A stretch of 64,000 nt of DNA, taken from Allomyces macrogynus ATCC 38327 (Eukaryota; Blastocladiomycota; Blastocladiomycetes; Blastocladiales; Blastocladiaceae). Each line of letters starts with the position of its first letter. Positions within the stretch are counted from its first letter, which is position 1. Where the stretch lies: the NCBI GenBank assembly GCA_000151295.1, contig GG745345.1, positions 720,231 through 784,230 of the forward strand. The letters are read 5' to 3'. The translations under genes were made by a program, and so were the position numbers. Shown piece after piece: positions 20,048-31,352 of this stretch. The notes below the pieces were generated by a model. That model ran no database searches, was not told the DNA's origin, and saw only the letters and a list, made by a program, of their open reading frames with translations.

Positions 20048-21319
20048 ATGAAGCTCCACGACCACCCCCAAGCTTCCTGGACGACACGCACATCTACCCG
20101 AGCTGGCGTAGTCTTCTTATTGCTCGCTGCAATTGCGCTGCTCCCCATCTCCGCCGTGCTGGCGGCGACGTGCCCGGCTCCGCTCGTCGTCGACAACTTT
20201 TCCCACGGCGACCTCTTCATTTCGGGTGTGGCCAACTCGGTCGGAGGCGAAGCGCAGTGCCGTGGCCCGCCATCGTTCCCGGTCGTCAACAACCACGTCG
20301 AGATTCCGCAAGGCGCGCGAGAACTGGTCGAGTTTGTGATGTGCGTTGAAGTGTCGGCCTACTCGGCCCTGACATTCACGCTCGAGCCGATGGTCGCGCT
20401 GCCGGATATCGCGTGGCCCACGGTCACCGTTGTAAGCTACGATACGCTCACAAATTGCCAGCCTGGGTCAAAACCCATCACGACGCACTTTACTCTCGAC
20501 AGCGCGATGCGGCAGCCAGATGGCACGTTCCGTGTGCCGCCATCGTACTACTCAAGTAACTCGCCGTTCATTGGGCAAATTTCGTTTTCCAACTTTGACC
20601 CACGGTCGGGCACGCGCATTGGGCCCATCCAGTTTGATTGCGCGTCGTCGATCGGGCCAGACACTGTCCCTGCGGTGTCGGCAACGACTTGCCCTGCTCC
20701 GCTCGTCATCGACAACTTTTCCCACGGCGACCTCTTCATTTCGGGTGTGGCCAACTCGGTCGGAGGCGAAGCGCAGTGCCGCGGCGCGCCGTCGTTCCCG
20801 GCCGTCAACAACCATGTCGAAATTCCACAAGGCGCAGAGGAACTGGTCGAGTTTGTGATGTGCGTTGAAGTGTCGCCCTACTCGTCCCTGACGTTCACGC
20901 TCGAGCCGATGGCCGCGCTGTCGGATCTCGCGTGGCCGACGGTCACCGTTGTGAGCTACGATACGCTCGCAAATTGCCGGCCTGGGTCGAAGCCTGTCAC
21001 GCGGGTCTTTAGTCTCGATGGGGCTATGCGGCAATCAGATGGCACATTCCGGGTGCCGTCGTCGTACTACACGGGCAACTCGCTGTTCATTGGGCAAATT
21101 TCGTTTTCCAACTTTGACCCACGGTCGGGCACGCGCATTGGGCCGATCCTGTTTGATTGCGCGTCGTCGAATGTGCAGGTGCCGCTCACCAACACCACGT
21201 CCACCATGGCATCCACGACTGAAACGTCGACGCTGGCGCCTTCAACGACGCTGACGACTTCCGCGACCGAAACAACCGAAACGACAACGACGACGGTTTC
21301 CACGGCCGAAACGACCGAA

Positions 21320-21356
<37 letters not shown>

Positions 21357-21616
21357 TTTCCACAGCCGAAACGACCGAAACGACCGCGACGACTGAAACC
21401 TCATCCACGGCCGTGACGTCCAACACGACGTCCACGATGATGATGACGACGGTGACGGGTAAGATTCCAGCGACGTCCATCGCGACCGCGCCCGCAATGA
21501 CCGTCGTCACATCCACGACAATGCACGGGCCGATTCAGTTTATCAACGGCCGCGTCGTTTACCCGACGGTGGCCCACCGTCCGCCCGCGAAGAAGACTAC
21601 GACGATTCATCGTTGA
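20048..21616 (+). CDS. Secreted two-domain Thr-rich protein, copy B
   Basis: The 522-residue product is identical to copy A: signal peptide, two ~165-residue Cys-containing domains, Thr-rich stalk of repeated ACG codons, basic C-terminus. Nothing in the sequence suggests that one copy is less functional. The identity also covers the promoter, the synonymous positions and the 3' flank. The duplication is therefore very recent, or the arms are kept identical by gene conversion, or the repeat is an assembly artefact. Confidence 0.85.
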
Positions 21617-22269
21617 AAAGTTGCGGATGTGTTGGCATCTGGAGGATTAGTTTTGGTTCTCGGTTGATTGTGTTGATGTGAATTTGGGAGTGATTTTGAT
21701 TTCTTTGCTGATGCGGCCGTTTGTGGATCGTTTTGTTGGTTTGCTCGAGCATCAGCTTGTCCATGATAAAATCGCCCGTCTTACAATCTCATGCGTTGTT
21801 TGATTTGATGCATTTGAGCATCTACTTTCTGGCTTTGTGATTGTGCACGAGTGGAAGGAGTGTATGGGCGACGCGCCGACGCGTTCTCGGACCGCACGAC
21901 CCATATTGGTGGTCAATGCTGGAATCCATTGAGAACGCGGCCGGCGACCTGTCCGTCGCGTCATATCACGATGGACAGCGCCACTGTTGCTTGTTGTTGT
22001 GGTTGTTTTTGGTTCACACCTTTGTTCGTTTGGGATGAACACACACCATCCCCGCGCCCCTTCGCGGTCGGCAAGCTTCGCTTCAGAAAACCCGTGCCTT
22101 TGCTGTCTCATTGGGTAGATTCAAGACGATGCAAAAGTGACTGATGACAATGCTGTTGCCGAGTCTCCCAAACTACGAATCACAACAATCTCACATCGAT
22201 CTCGTGCAGGACACACCAAATCAAATCACATTGAACGAACTGAGCCCGCATCCCAACCACCTCCACCCT
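21617..22269. other. Convergent intergenic region inside the right arm
   Basis: Inverted copy of 12,244-12,896. No gene recognised. Confidence 0.6.
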
Positions 22270-22548
22270 TCAAACCTCGTCGTCCGGCGACAACTCCTGC
22301 GTATCGTGATCCACATCCATCCCGTCCGCCGCTCCCATCGGTGCCGCCGCACGCTCACCCGCCCCGCTCTTCCGCGCCGTCGTGCGCACCCCCATCATCT
22401 GACTCAACGTCGACTGCCGCGTCGCTCCCCCTGCGTTACTCGTGCGTCCAGCGGGCGCGGGTGCGGGCGACCCAGACATGACGGCGCCAAACGAAGATGT
22501 TCGCGCGAGCGTGTCTCCACCGCCACCGCCACTGTTCATGGCCGCAAA
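22270..22548 (-). pseudogene. Ctf4 3'-terminal fragment carried by the right arm
   Basis: Contains the last 92 codons plus stop of Ctf4 (from within NPFAAMNSGGGG to SPDDEV), identical to the intact gene, cut off at the arm boundary at 22,548. There is no start, upstream exon or promoter, so it cannot make Ctf4. Confidence 0.92.
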
Positions 22549-22639
22549 TGTTTGATTCGATATTAATTCTGGTGCTAACGCTTGCAGCTAGAGCATAAGT
22601 TAATTACAAAGGAAGTGCTAAACGACGAAATGTGCCGGA

Positions 22640-24451
22640 TCAACGTTCGTAAGAGCGCTCCCACGACGAAAGCATTTCGACGATCCGCGGTCCAATCTCG
22701 GCGACGGGCACGCGGCGCTGCTCCATGGTATCGCGATGCCGCACCGTGACCATGTGGTCCGTCAATGACTGCTGGTCGACCGTCACGCACACGGGCACGC
22801 CAACCTCGTCGGCCTGCTGGTACCGCTTGCCAACAGTCCCACGCGTCTCGACCTGCGCCGTGATCAGCGGCCCAAACCCGGACCTCGACGGAGCCATGAG
22901 CGCCTCATAAACGTCGTGCGCGATCCTCGTCAGGTCCGGGTTGTTGCCGACAATCGGGAGTACGTGTACCGTCGTGGGCGCAAGCGACGGGTGCAGGCGC
23001 ATGACCCCACGGCCAGAGTTTTCCTTGGCCGGTGCCGACCCCACCGACACGGCGCCCGACGGCGCCACCTGGTCAAACGCATCATAAAGGAACGCGAGCA
23101 CGGCGCGCGACAGGCCCGCCGACGATTCGATCACGTACGGCGTGTACTTTTGCTGCGGCCCTCCGGGCGTTTCTGGCTCCTTAGGCATTGTGCGATCGTG
23201 CACGGTAAACGACGCCCCCGAGGCGCGCGCGTGGCACTGCAAGTCGTAGTCGGTGCGGTTGGCAACGCCTTCGAGCTCACCCCAGCCCCACGGAAACAGG
23301 TACTCGACGTCGTAGCACCCGTCCGCATAATGTGCGAGTTCCTTGGGTTCGTGCTCACGCAACCGGAATTCGTCGGGGTGCGCGGCCAGCGTCTGCCACC
23401 ACCCAAACCGCTTGTCGCGCCACTGCAAGTGAGCGACGGGCGCGTCCCACGGAGCCACAAAGTACTGCAACTCGAGCTGTTCAAACTCGAGCCCGCGGAA
23501 CAAGAAGTGCTCGGGCCGAATCTCGTTGCGAAACGACTTGCCGGCCTGCGCGATACCAAACGGCGGAACGAGGTTGAGCGTCTTGACCATGTGCGGGAAC
23601 GCGGCATATACACCCTGCGCGGTCTCGGGGCGCAAATACACGGTGGTCGCATCGAGCGTCTGGTCAACGGCCGCGCGAATCGTGGTCGCGTTGCTGGTCG
23701 TGTCGGCGCGCATGGTCACGTCAATAATTTGGTCCACTGGGTCGCGCGTGTCGGCAAACGACTTGAACAACAGATTGAAGGGTCGTGGCGCCGTCAGGAA
23801 CGGGTTGTTGTTGGCCGGGTTCACATAACCGTGGTATTCGACGCGCAGCGCAGCGGGATCGGCCGTGGTCGGGTCCTCGGGTACGAGATCCATGTACCCG
23901 ACGGCATCGTAGAGCCCCTCGGGCGTCATTTCCGAGACTTGCGGTTCCGTCAGGTGGCGAACATGCACGAGCACCGTCTGCGCCTTGCGTTCGACACGCG
24001 CGCCTGGTGCGAGAACCTCTCGGATCGTATGCGCCCATGCCTCGGCCGTTGGCCGATCTGGTGCCGTCAAAGGCACGATGCAGCCCTCCTGGCCGTCCGC
24101 AGCAGGCTTGGTCTCGAGCGGTGCGGCCTTGTCGGCGCGGAATCGCGCGCCCGAGAGCCGGTCGTCAACGAGCAAATCGGCAAAATTGGCGACATGACCA
24201 CTGGCCTTGAGCACGGCAGCGGGCGTCAGGATCGGCGACTCGAATCCCTTGATTTCCGGGTGGGCATGCACGACGGAGCGCCACCAGTGTCGCTCAATAT
24301 TCTTTTTCAATTCGAGAGCGAGCGGGCCGAGATCATAGGCGCCGCGCAGGCCGCTATAAATGGCCGCTGAAGGGAACAAGTATCCGCGGCGCTTGAAGAC
24401 GTCGACAGCCGCACGTTGGGCGGCTGCTCGGCAGGTCGAGGCCATCGTTGC

Positions 24452-24484
<33 letters not shown>

Positions 24485-24514
24485 TGTTCCGCTTGGTTGG
24501 AGCCAGTTGCGCAA
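22640..24514 (-). CDS. Glycyl-tRNA synthetase, homodimeric class II
   Basis: Intronless, up to 624 residues. It charges tRNA-Gly. Visible class II signatures: an N-terminal region RRGYLFPSAAIYSGLRGAYD, motif 2 in FGIAQAGKSFRNEIRPEHF (about residues 316-335), motif 3 in VIESSAGLSRAVLAFLYDAF (about 458-480), and a C-terminal anticodon-binding domain (about 515-615). YLRPETAQGVYAAF is the Gly-adenylate site block. Several blocks (GYLFPSAAIYSGL, SGARFRAD, FNLLFKSFADTRDPVD, LEFEQLELQYFV) look closer to bacterial alpha2 GlyRS than to the usual eukaryotic cytosolic form. The N-terminus has a poly-Thr run from an ACG repeat. The second Met (24,445) starts MASTCRAAAQRAAVDVFKRR, a plausible mitochondrial presequence, so that may be the real start. 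Confidence 0.9.
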
Positions 24515-24886
24515 ATCGCTCTGGCAAACAGCGATCTAGTTGCGGTGGGTGCGTTAGAGTGCGGTACGGAACGATCACGACTTGTCACACGTACCCCACC
24601 GTCGCGTCTCTCTGCTTGTGGCAATGGTGCAAACGCTGTGCCGTGCAACGGTCCGAATGTTCGATTTTTCGATGTTGGGCCGTTGCTGTTGCCAACTTCG
24701 CCAGCTCCCCATCGCGACTGTACTTGCTCCTCCACTTCGACCACGCTTGGACCACACTCACGACGTTCAGCTGCCCGCACTGGCATTCGGCACCCGCAAA
24801 GCGTAATCTGATCCCGGTCATTTCGCTCGATCGCGCCTCGAGGCCGTCTTGTTGCTGCAACTCGCTCGCCCCCAGCTCTGACGACC
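24515..24886. other. Divergent promoter region, GlyRS and K+ channel
   Basis: About 370 bp between divergent start codons. No TATA box is evident on either side. Confidence 0.45.
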
Positions 24887-27272
24887 ATGGCCCCGAGCTC
24901 GCCTACTTTGCTCCACCGCACTGGCCAGACCGCTCCCGACGATGTGCATCATGTCGGCTCCGAAATGAACTTGCTCGCCGACCAGGACTCGTCACTCAGC
25001 AGCAGTCATTCGACTGTCGTTGTGCCCGCTCCTGCACCGCCAAGGATGCCGTCGCCCGGCTCCAGTGTTACAAGGGAGCCGGCTGCTAGTGATCTTGCAA
25101 ATACGTTACGGCGTGCTGGTTTCCGTCCGTTTGTCGATACGTCGCAAAAGAGCAACGCTCGCGACCAGGCGTTTGGCAACAAGCCCGGTGCCCCGTTCAT
25201 CGCAGCACATGCCCTGCACTCGCGCCAAGGATTCAAGCAGCCCCAGTCGGCAGTAGACGGTCACCGCTCGACCGATGACTTGCCCATGTCGGCCTCGCCG
25301 CGGCACCGAGGCGGTTCGCGACTGCCCTACGAGCCACTGAATGTGGACGACGCGGAGCGATACTCGCCCGACCGCGCGGGGCTGGCAACCTTTGGCATGA
25401 TGCCGAACCTCGGCGAGTGGTCGCAGTGGCCATCTCGGTTTGCATGGGACGGGGAGGTTCGCCGCCTTAGACTGAGAAGTGGAATACATCGACATCTGAC
25501 TGAATTCTTTTGTTTTTTTCGTTTGGGAAACTGTAGATGCCATGGACAACACGTCTGTACTTGCTCTTGGAAGATCCTTCGAGCTCACGCGAGGTAAGAG
25601 CGTCACCGAACCCACAGCGCCCGCGCACACGATTTGACTGCTACTCGGTCCCTTGAAAACAGGCACTCGCTGTCTCCATTGTCGTCACGTTTATGATCGT
25701 CTTTGCCGCGACCGTCGTGACCATTGAAACGATCCCCGCGCTCTACCTCGAAGGCAACGACCTCTGGTCGATTCGGCAAGGTCTCGAGATCTTTATTATC
25801 GTCTTCTTCACGTTCGAGTACTTGCTGCGGCTCGCGGCACGCGCCAACTCGTGGGCATCGGCATGGCAATTCATCAAGTCCCCACTCGGTATCATCGACC
25901 TGCTCGCCATCGTCCCGTACTACGTCGAGCTCGCCTCACCGCACGCGGCACGGCCTGTGACGATTGGCGAGTCCCCCGCCGATGCGGCCGCGGCGCACAT
26001 GTCCTACGTGTTCCGTATCACGATCCTGAAAGTGTTTCGGCTGTTCCGAGTCTTCCGCGTCTTCAAGCACTCGTCGCTCATCCAGCTGTCGATTGAAGTG
26101 CTGATCATTGCGCTGAAGCGCTCGCTCGATGCGCTTTCGGCGCTCTTGTTCTTCACGCTCATGATCATTCTGCTCTTCTCGACGCTGCTCTACTATGCCG
26201 AGCGCGGCACCTGGGATCCGGCTGCACGCGGGTTTCTCGACATTCACGGCCGTCCGAGTCGGTTCGATTCGATTCCCGCCGCGTGCTGGTTTGTAATCGT
26301 CACGTTGACGACTACGGGTGCGTTTTGCACTTCCCCACGCATGATCAAGTCCTTCGCCCCAGTTAACGGCTACGTCCTTGGCTTGAACATAGGTTATGGT
26401 GATATGGTACGCTGAACTGCAGGGAACAGAGAATCGCATCGGTTTCACCGCTAACGGTTTCTTGGAAACGTGCAGGTCCCGCAAACTTTCGTTGGCAAGC
26501 TCATTGCCTTCCCGGCCATGATGTGTGGCATTTTGGTACGCTGCGTCGGTCATTTGGCACTTCCGCGCCGATTTTCTCGCTCAAATTCTCGCTATCGTGC
26601 GCTCTGCGTAGATTATCGCGCTGCCGTCGATCATTGTCGGCCGCAACTTCACGATCGTGTGGGAGTTCATGAAGGCGCAGCGCGACCAGCTACAGCTCGA
26701 GGTGCGTGCCCACTTTGGCTATGCCGCTTCCTGTCACATTCAGCAACTCATCAACGCTCATGACATAGCACGACTACCAAGCCGTCCCGGGCCACGACGA
26801 CACCGCTTTGCAAAACACCATCGGGTCTCCCGCGGTCGTCCTTGCCGTCCCCGCCGCGCAACCCGGCGACACACCGACGGTCCTGGCTATGAGCTCGCCG
26901 CATCTGGCCTCACGGCCCGCGACGGCAACACCGCAACTCGCGGCCGAAGCGCTCCCAAGTGCGCCCCTGTTTGACGACCCATTCAGTGTCGGTGCCGGCG
27001 CGGCGTCCTCGCGGCACTTGCTCCCGCGCGACACAAAACAGCTCGTGCGGTACGTGGCCGCGCTAGCGCACACGATGCAAGTGCAGCACGCGCAGTTCAA
27101 CGATGCGCTATCCGTCTTGCGCGAACGGCTCGAGATTGAGGATTTGGTCGCGGCAAGTCGGGCTGGAGGTGCATGTGTGAGTGCCGGTGCGGCGGGTGGA
27201 CCAGGGCCGGGATCGGCATCGGAACCGGGAGTGGGAGTTGCCGTTCCGATCGGGTCGCTGCCACGCTCGTGA
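24887..27272 (+). CDS. Voltage-gated potassium channel, Kv type
   Basis: Seven exons: 24,887-25,456, 25,537-25,593, 25,663-26,317, 26,393-26,406, 26,476-26,535, 26,612-26,701 and 26,769-27,272. All phases agree: 649 residues. After a disordered N-terminus of about 190 residues without a T1 domain come S1 (IVVTFMIVFAATVVTIETI), S2 (FIIVFFTFEYLLRLAAR), S3 (GIIDLLAIVPYYVEL), S4 (RITILKVFRLFRVFRVFK, with positive charges every third residue), S5 (LLFFTLMIILLFSTLLYYAE), the pore with TTTGYGDM, and S6 (PAMMCGILIIALPSIIVGRNF). It should be a plasma-membrane K+ channel opened by depolarisation. The filter is TTGYGD rather than the usual TVGYGD, and GYGDM is encoded by a 14-nt microexon. The C-terminus has a predicted short coiled coil (about residues 575-600) and then a Gly/Pro-rich end. 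Confidence 0.92.
26393..26406 (+). other. 14-nt microexon encoding the K+ selectivity filter
   Basis: The upstream exon ends with one base of a Gly codon at 26,317. The intron 26,318-26,392 (GTGCGT...ATAG) and the intron 26,407-26,475 (GTACGC...GCAG) flank 14 bases that complete GYGDM. Skipping the microexon would remove the filter and shift the frame. Confidence 0.85.
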
Positions 27273-28506
27273 ACGGTCGAGATGGTGGACGGTGCTCGCT
27301 GATAGACATTCCTTTTATCGGGTCTTTTGATCTCCACCTGCACATTTCAGTGTCTGCTCTGAGTTCGGACACGCGTCCTGCCAGCACCAGGGACCCGATC
27401 TTGTCTGGAGCTTGCCCCGGGTTGAAAAGCCCACCCCACCCCGTCGGCTGCGTGCGCCCACTTGCTCTGAAACGTTTTTCGAACAGAGTCGCCGATATTA
27501 TCTATTGCTTGCCCGTGACCGAAGTCTGAGGACCTTCTGGTCCATTCCGCGAGCAGCGACAGCAAGTCTGCAGCACTCTCCACAAGGTAACCAGACCCGC
27601 AGGTTGATTGTTCATGTCGAGACTCCTGCAGGCCGCCGATTCAGTCGCACAAACAGGCCCGCGCGCGGCCAATGGCCAACGAACGTGGGAGCACTAGACC
27701 TCAAAATGGTGGTTCTCCTCACGAACGAGCCAAGCGAGCAGGGACGAGAACGTGAAGGAGCAAACCGTCTCCCGTGCGAGACGCGTCCAAAATTCATCAT
27801 GTCAGGTGCACTGCCCGAGTGAGCTTGATGGATGTGGCAGAAATGAACAGAAACGTTTTGCAATTTTGGCGCAACCACGTTTTCCAACAGGTGGCGCACA
27901 CTGCGCTCGCTTGCACCGAACCACAAGCACCTCCCTGAAACAAAACACGTTTGCTCACCGGCCATTGTCATCCAGTCAGTTTGATGCCCACCGACAGACA
28001 ACACGCTTGCAGCATCCACGAGGGAGGTTTTTGTTGGTTGCTCATGGCCGTCCCTTGCTTCGGCAACGACGCCGTGGCTTCGCCCGATGCGCTGCATCCG
28101 GCTTGCGCTTACGCCGGCCTTGATCAGTTCCTGAGGCGATATCGCATCTGCCGGGTCGCCTGCCGGCCACTGAACTGAACTGAAATCAAGTCAGCGCTGG
28201 TCGGGACGGCAGCCAACATGTTCTGACTGTCGAACAACGTCACGGCCGCCCAGTTCGAGCGCGTGAACGCTGCCAAACGGTTGTTGCTCTTGGCCCTCCG
28301 CGGTCCTATAAAGCGGCCGAAGACCCGCGTCCTCGACCAGTTTCTTCACTCTCGTCCTCCATTTGCACTGGCGCGCGGGCCCGGCCGTCTCTATTCAACT
28401 AGACCACCACGACCGTTCTTGCTCAACCCATCGCACCGACCCTCGCCGGCTTGCGCTCTCGTTTCTCGACCATCGCTCGCGCCCACACCAACCACTCCCG
28501 CCAACC
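27273..28506. other. Intergenic, promoter of the phosphate transporter
   Basis: About 1.2 kb without a recognised gene. TATAAAG at 28,307-28,313, about 195 bp before the ATG, is a candidate TATA box. The last ~120 bp are pyrimidine-rich and fit a 5' leader. Confidence 0.5.
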
Positions 28507-30686
28507 ATGGCTGCCGAGTTCTCACGGCTGGACCAGCAGCGGTTCAACCGCTTCAACCTCAAGACGATTCTCGTTTCGGGCATTGGCTTCTTCACCGATG
28601 CGTTCGACGTGAGTGTTTGCCGCCCACCAACCACACCCAGCCGCCGTGATTCCGCCATGATGCCGAGGAGCTGACGCTTCATTTCACGTGCCCAACCAGA
28701 TTTTTGTCATCAACCTCGCGATTCCGATGATTGCCTTCGTGTGGTACTTCAAGGAGAGCAGCGATATCGGCAAGGCCAACCACATGCCCAAGGTCGAGTC
28801 GGGTCTGCTCAAGGCATCAACACAAGTCGGAACATTTGTCGGGCAGCTGCTTTTCGGGTACCTGTCCGACAAGCTCGGTCGCAAGTCGATGTACGGCCTG
28901 GTGCTCGCGTACGTGTCGCTGTTTGTTTCTCGGTTTGCTGGAGCCGCGCGCACCCACCTCGCCAACGCCCGCGAAAACGAAACTGACCGGGTGGAGAACA
29001 CCCCTTTCGCGAATAGCATCATGATTTTCTCAACCATCAACACGGCGCTTGTCGCTCCGACGAAGGCCTTCTCGATTGGCGCGATTCTGATTCTGTGGCG
29101 CTTGGTGCTTGGAGTGGGAATCGGTGGAGACTACCCCATCTCTGCAGTAATTACGAGCGAATTCGCATCCAAGCACAACCGCGGGCTCATGGTTGCTGCC
29201 GTGTTTGCGATGCAGGGGCTCGGTATCATGGTCGCGTCGCTGTGCGCGATTATCGTCATGGCCGCGTTCAAGCCCGCGCTTGTGCCGGATAACGAGGGGT
29301 CGGTCTATGTTTCGGCGCTCGACTCGGTGTGGCGCCTGCTGTTCTTCCTTGGCATCGTGCCGGCCGCCATGGCGGTCTACTGGCGTCTCCAGGTGCGTAC
29401 ACAGCGGTGGCAAGGGAGACTGATGAACAGGAAGAGCGGAACTGACTGACTGTTGTTGCCATTGCTCCCAGATCCCCGAGACCCCCCGTTTCACGGCCGT
29501 TGCGCGCGGTGACGTCGAGAAAGCCATGGCCGATCTGCACAAGGTTGTGAATGAGGGCAGCGACGACATCCAGCTCGCCCCGGCCTCGTCGTCGGCGGAA
29601 GCGCCCGTGAGCCAGATTCGCGCTCCGCTCGACACATCCATCTCGCTCGAGGACAAGTACTCGTTCCTGACGTTTGGCCAGCTGTTCGGCAACTGGAAGA
29701 ACGGCAAGATCCTGTTTGCGACGGCGGCGTGCTGGTTCCTGCTCGACGTCGGCTTCTACGGCGTGCAGCTCAACCAGTCGGAGATTGTCAAGTACCTCGG
29801 TTACGGCGGCGGTCATACGGTATGGATTCGTCTGCTTTTTGCATCCGGACGCCCGCACGGCACCTTAGGGGTGACCGCGACCTTGACCGCAACTGACCTC
29901 GACCACCACCTACTCACCCCTGCAGGCCTACGAGTTCTTCTGGAACAACTGCCTCGGCAACCTGATTCTCTCGCTCTGCGGCACCGTTCCCGGTTACTGG
30001 ATTACCGTGTTCACGATTGAGAAGCTCGGCCGCACGCGGATTCAGCTTCTGGGCTTCGCCGTGCTTACGGTTATTTTTGTCATCTTGACCGTGCTCTGGG
30101 ATTCGATGAAGGGCACGACTGCCTTCTTCGCCTGCTTTCTGCTGGCCAATCTATTCTTTAACTTCGGTTCGTCTTTTCCTTTCTTTTCTCTTCCTTTTCT
30201 TCTGCTCCTTCGCCCCGTTTGCATCGCTGACCTCCCCGCTTGCTTGCTCCGTCCACCTCCGTCCTTCTAGGCCCCAACACGACCACGTTCATTTTGCCTG
30301 CCGAACTGTTCCCGACCAAGTTCCGCTCGACGTGCCACGGCATCTCGGCCGCTGCGGGCAAGATGGGCGCAATTATTGCCGCGTTTGGCTTCGATCAGGT
30401 TTGTATCATTCCGCGCTGCGCTGCTCCAACCGGCTGCCGAACATGCAACATGAATGCTGACCTTGTATTTTCTATTTTCCACCAGATTCGCGGCGATCAC
30501 GGCGAGGGCATGCAGTTGATCCTTGGCATCTTCTCCGGCTGCATGGCGTTGGGTCTGGCTTGCACTTTCCTGATTCCCGAGACCAAGGGCAAGACGCTTG
30601 AGGAGCTGTCGGCGTCCTTCTACTCGCAGGAAGTTGTGTCCAAGTTCCCGCCGCCCCCGGACCACGAGCCCAAGGGCAAGATCTAA
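28507..30686 (+). CDS. PHO84: High-affinity phosphate:H+ symporter, Pho84-like
   Basis: Seven exons: 28,507-28,608, 28,700-28,920, 29,017-29,392, 29,472-29,819, 29,926-30,166, 30,271-30,398 and 30,486-30,686. They give 538 residues. It is a major facilitator superfamily member with 12 predicted membrane segments. Diagnostic features: FFTDAFDIFVINLA in TM1, GYLSDKLGRKSMYG after TM2, GVGIGGDYPISAVITSEFA in TM4, a central hydrophilic loop (about residues 245-300), and ELFPTKFRSTCHGISAAAGKMGA in the C-terminal half. It imports inorganic phosphate at the plasma membrane. The second intron (28,921-29,016) is exactly 96 nt with no stop, so a naive reading keeps it as a 32-residue insertion; removing it restores LAYVSLIMIFSTINT. 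Phosphate-starvation control is typical of the family, but I cannot point to a specific site. Confidence 0.93.
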
Positions 30687-31352
30687 ATGCAGCGCGTCGT
30701 TGCGTCTGTTGGCCCGTTGCATTGGCGCTTGCCGAGCGACAGCTCACGGCCCGCTTCGAGTGTATCGTGCTCGGATTTACCCCCCTTTGTTACGTTGTCG
30801 TTTTATTGCGATATTTGTTCATGTTGGAGGCGCGGGGAGTCCCAGTGTGGCGGCTTCCGGCCTCATCAATTTGGTGTGCTTGGAATTAGATAATGGTTTG
30901 TGACCAAACACGCTTTGCGATTTTCGTCGACAGATGAAGCATGGAGTGCTGGTTCGGTTGCGTTTTATATTTCTGTTCAGGTCAGCGTTGTTGAGAAACC
31001 TCTGTCTGCACATTCCGCTGAGAGGCCATGGCTCATAGGAATAAAGTGTTTTGCACCACAGACTATTGCGAGGGGAGCGTAGCATGGGCGTGCGTTAGGA
31101 GAACGAGTGGTTAACGGCCATAGGCCCGTCAGCGGTGATAGTCAGTGGGGAGGCAACTCCGGAGGCGCAAGTCTTAGCGATGCCCAACCCACACAGTTCC
31201 CGTACTACAAGCAAGCAAGGAAATATGAGCCGGAACGTCCGCGGCAGACAAACATGATCCGTCAAAAATGTAGCCTCGAAACCAATCCGTCGCGCGCCTG
31301 TCGCCACGTCGATACCTTTGTCGCAACTGCTTGTATTCATTGAGCCTCGCCC
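30687..31352. other. Intergenic, nothing recognised
   Basis: About 670 bp between the phosphate transporter and a 5'-truncated pseudogene. No signal peptide exon for the downstream sequence could be found here. Confidence 0.45.

Larger units (their letters stand above)
19498..22548. repeat. Right arm of 3,051-bp perfect inverted repeat
   Basis: Reverse complement of 11,965-15,015 with no difference found. The spacer between arms is 4,482 bp. The inner edge lies about 95 bp past the SDE2 stop and the outer edge about 90 bp from the GlyRS stop, so the arm sits exactly between two intact genes. This suggests it is the inserted, derived copy, while the left arm keeps the original context (full-length Ctf4). 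Confidence 0.95.

Noticed and set aside
11965..22548. Inverted repeat as a transposon or foldback element
   Set aside because: The arms contain host genes, end within an exon, and show no terminal motif or target-site duplication.
22916..24370. Long open frame (484 codons) antisense to GlyRS
   Set aside because: Arg/Gly/Val-rich shadow of a GC-rich coding strand; the minus strand has clear GlyRS motifs.
28921..29016. 32-residue insertion in the phosphate transporter as a lineage-specific loop
   Set aside because: The segment has a GTTTGT donor and an AATAG acceptor, and its removal restores the conserved TM3-TM4 spacing.
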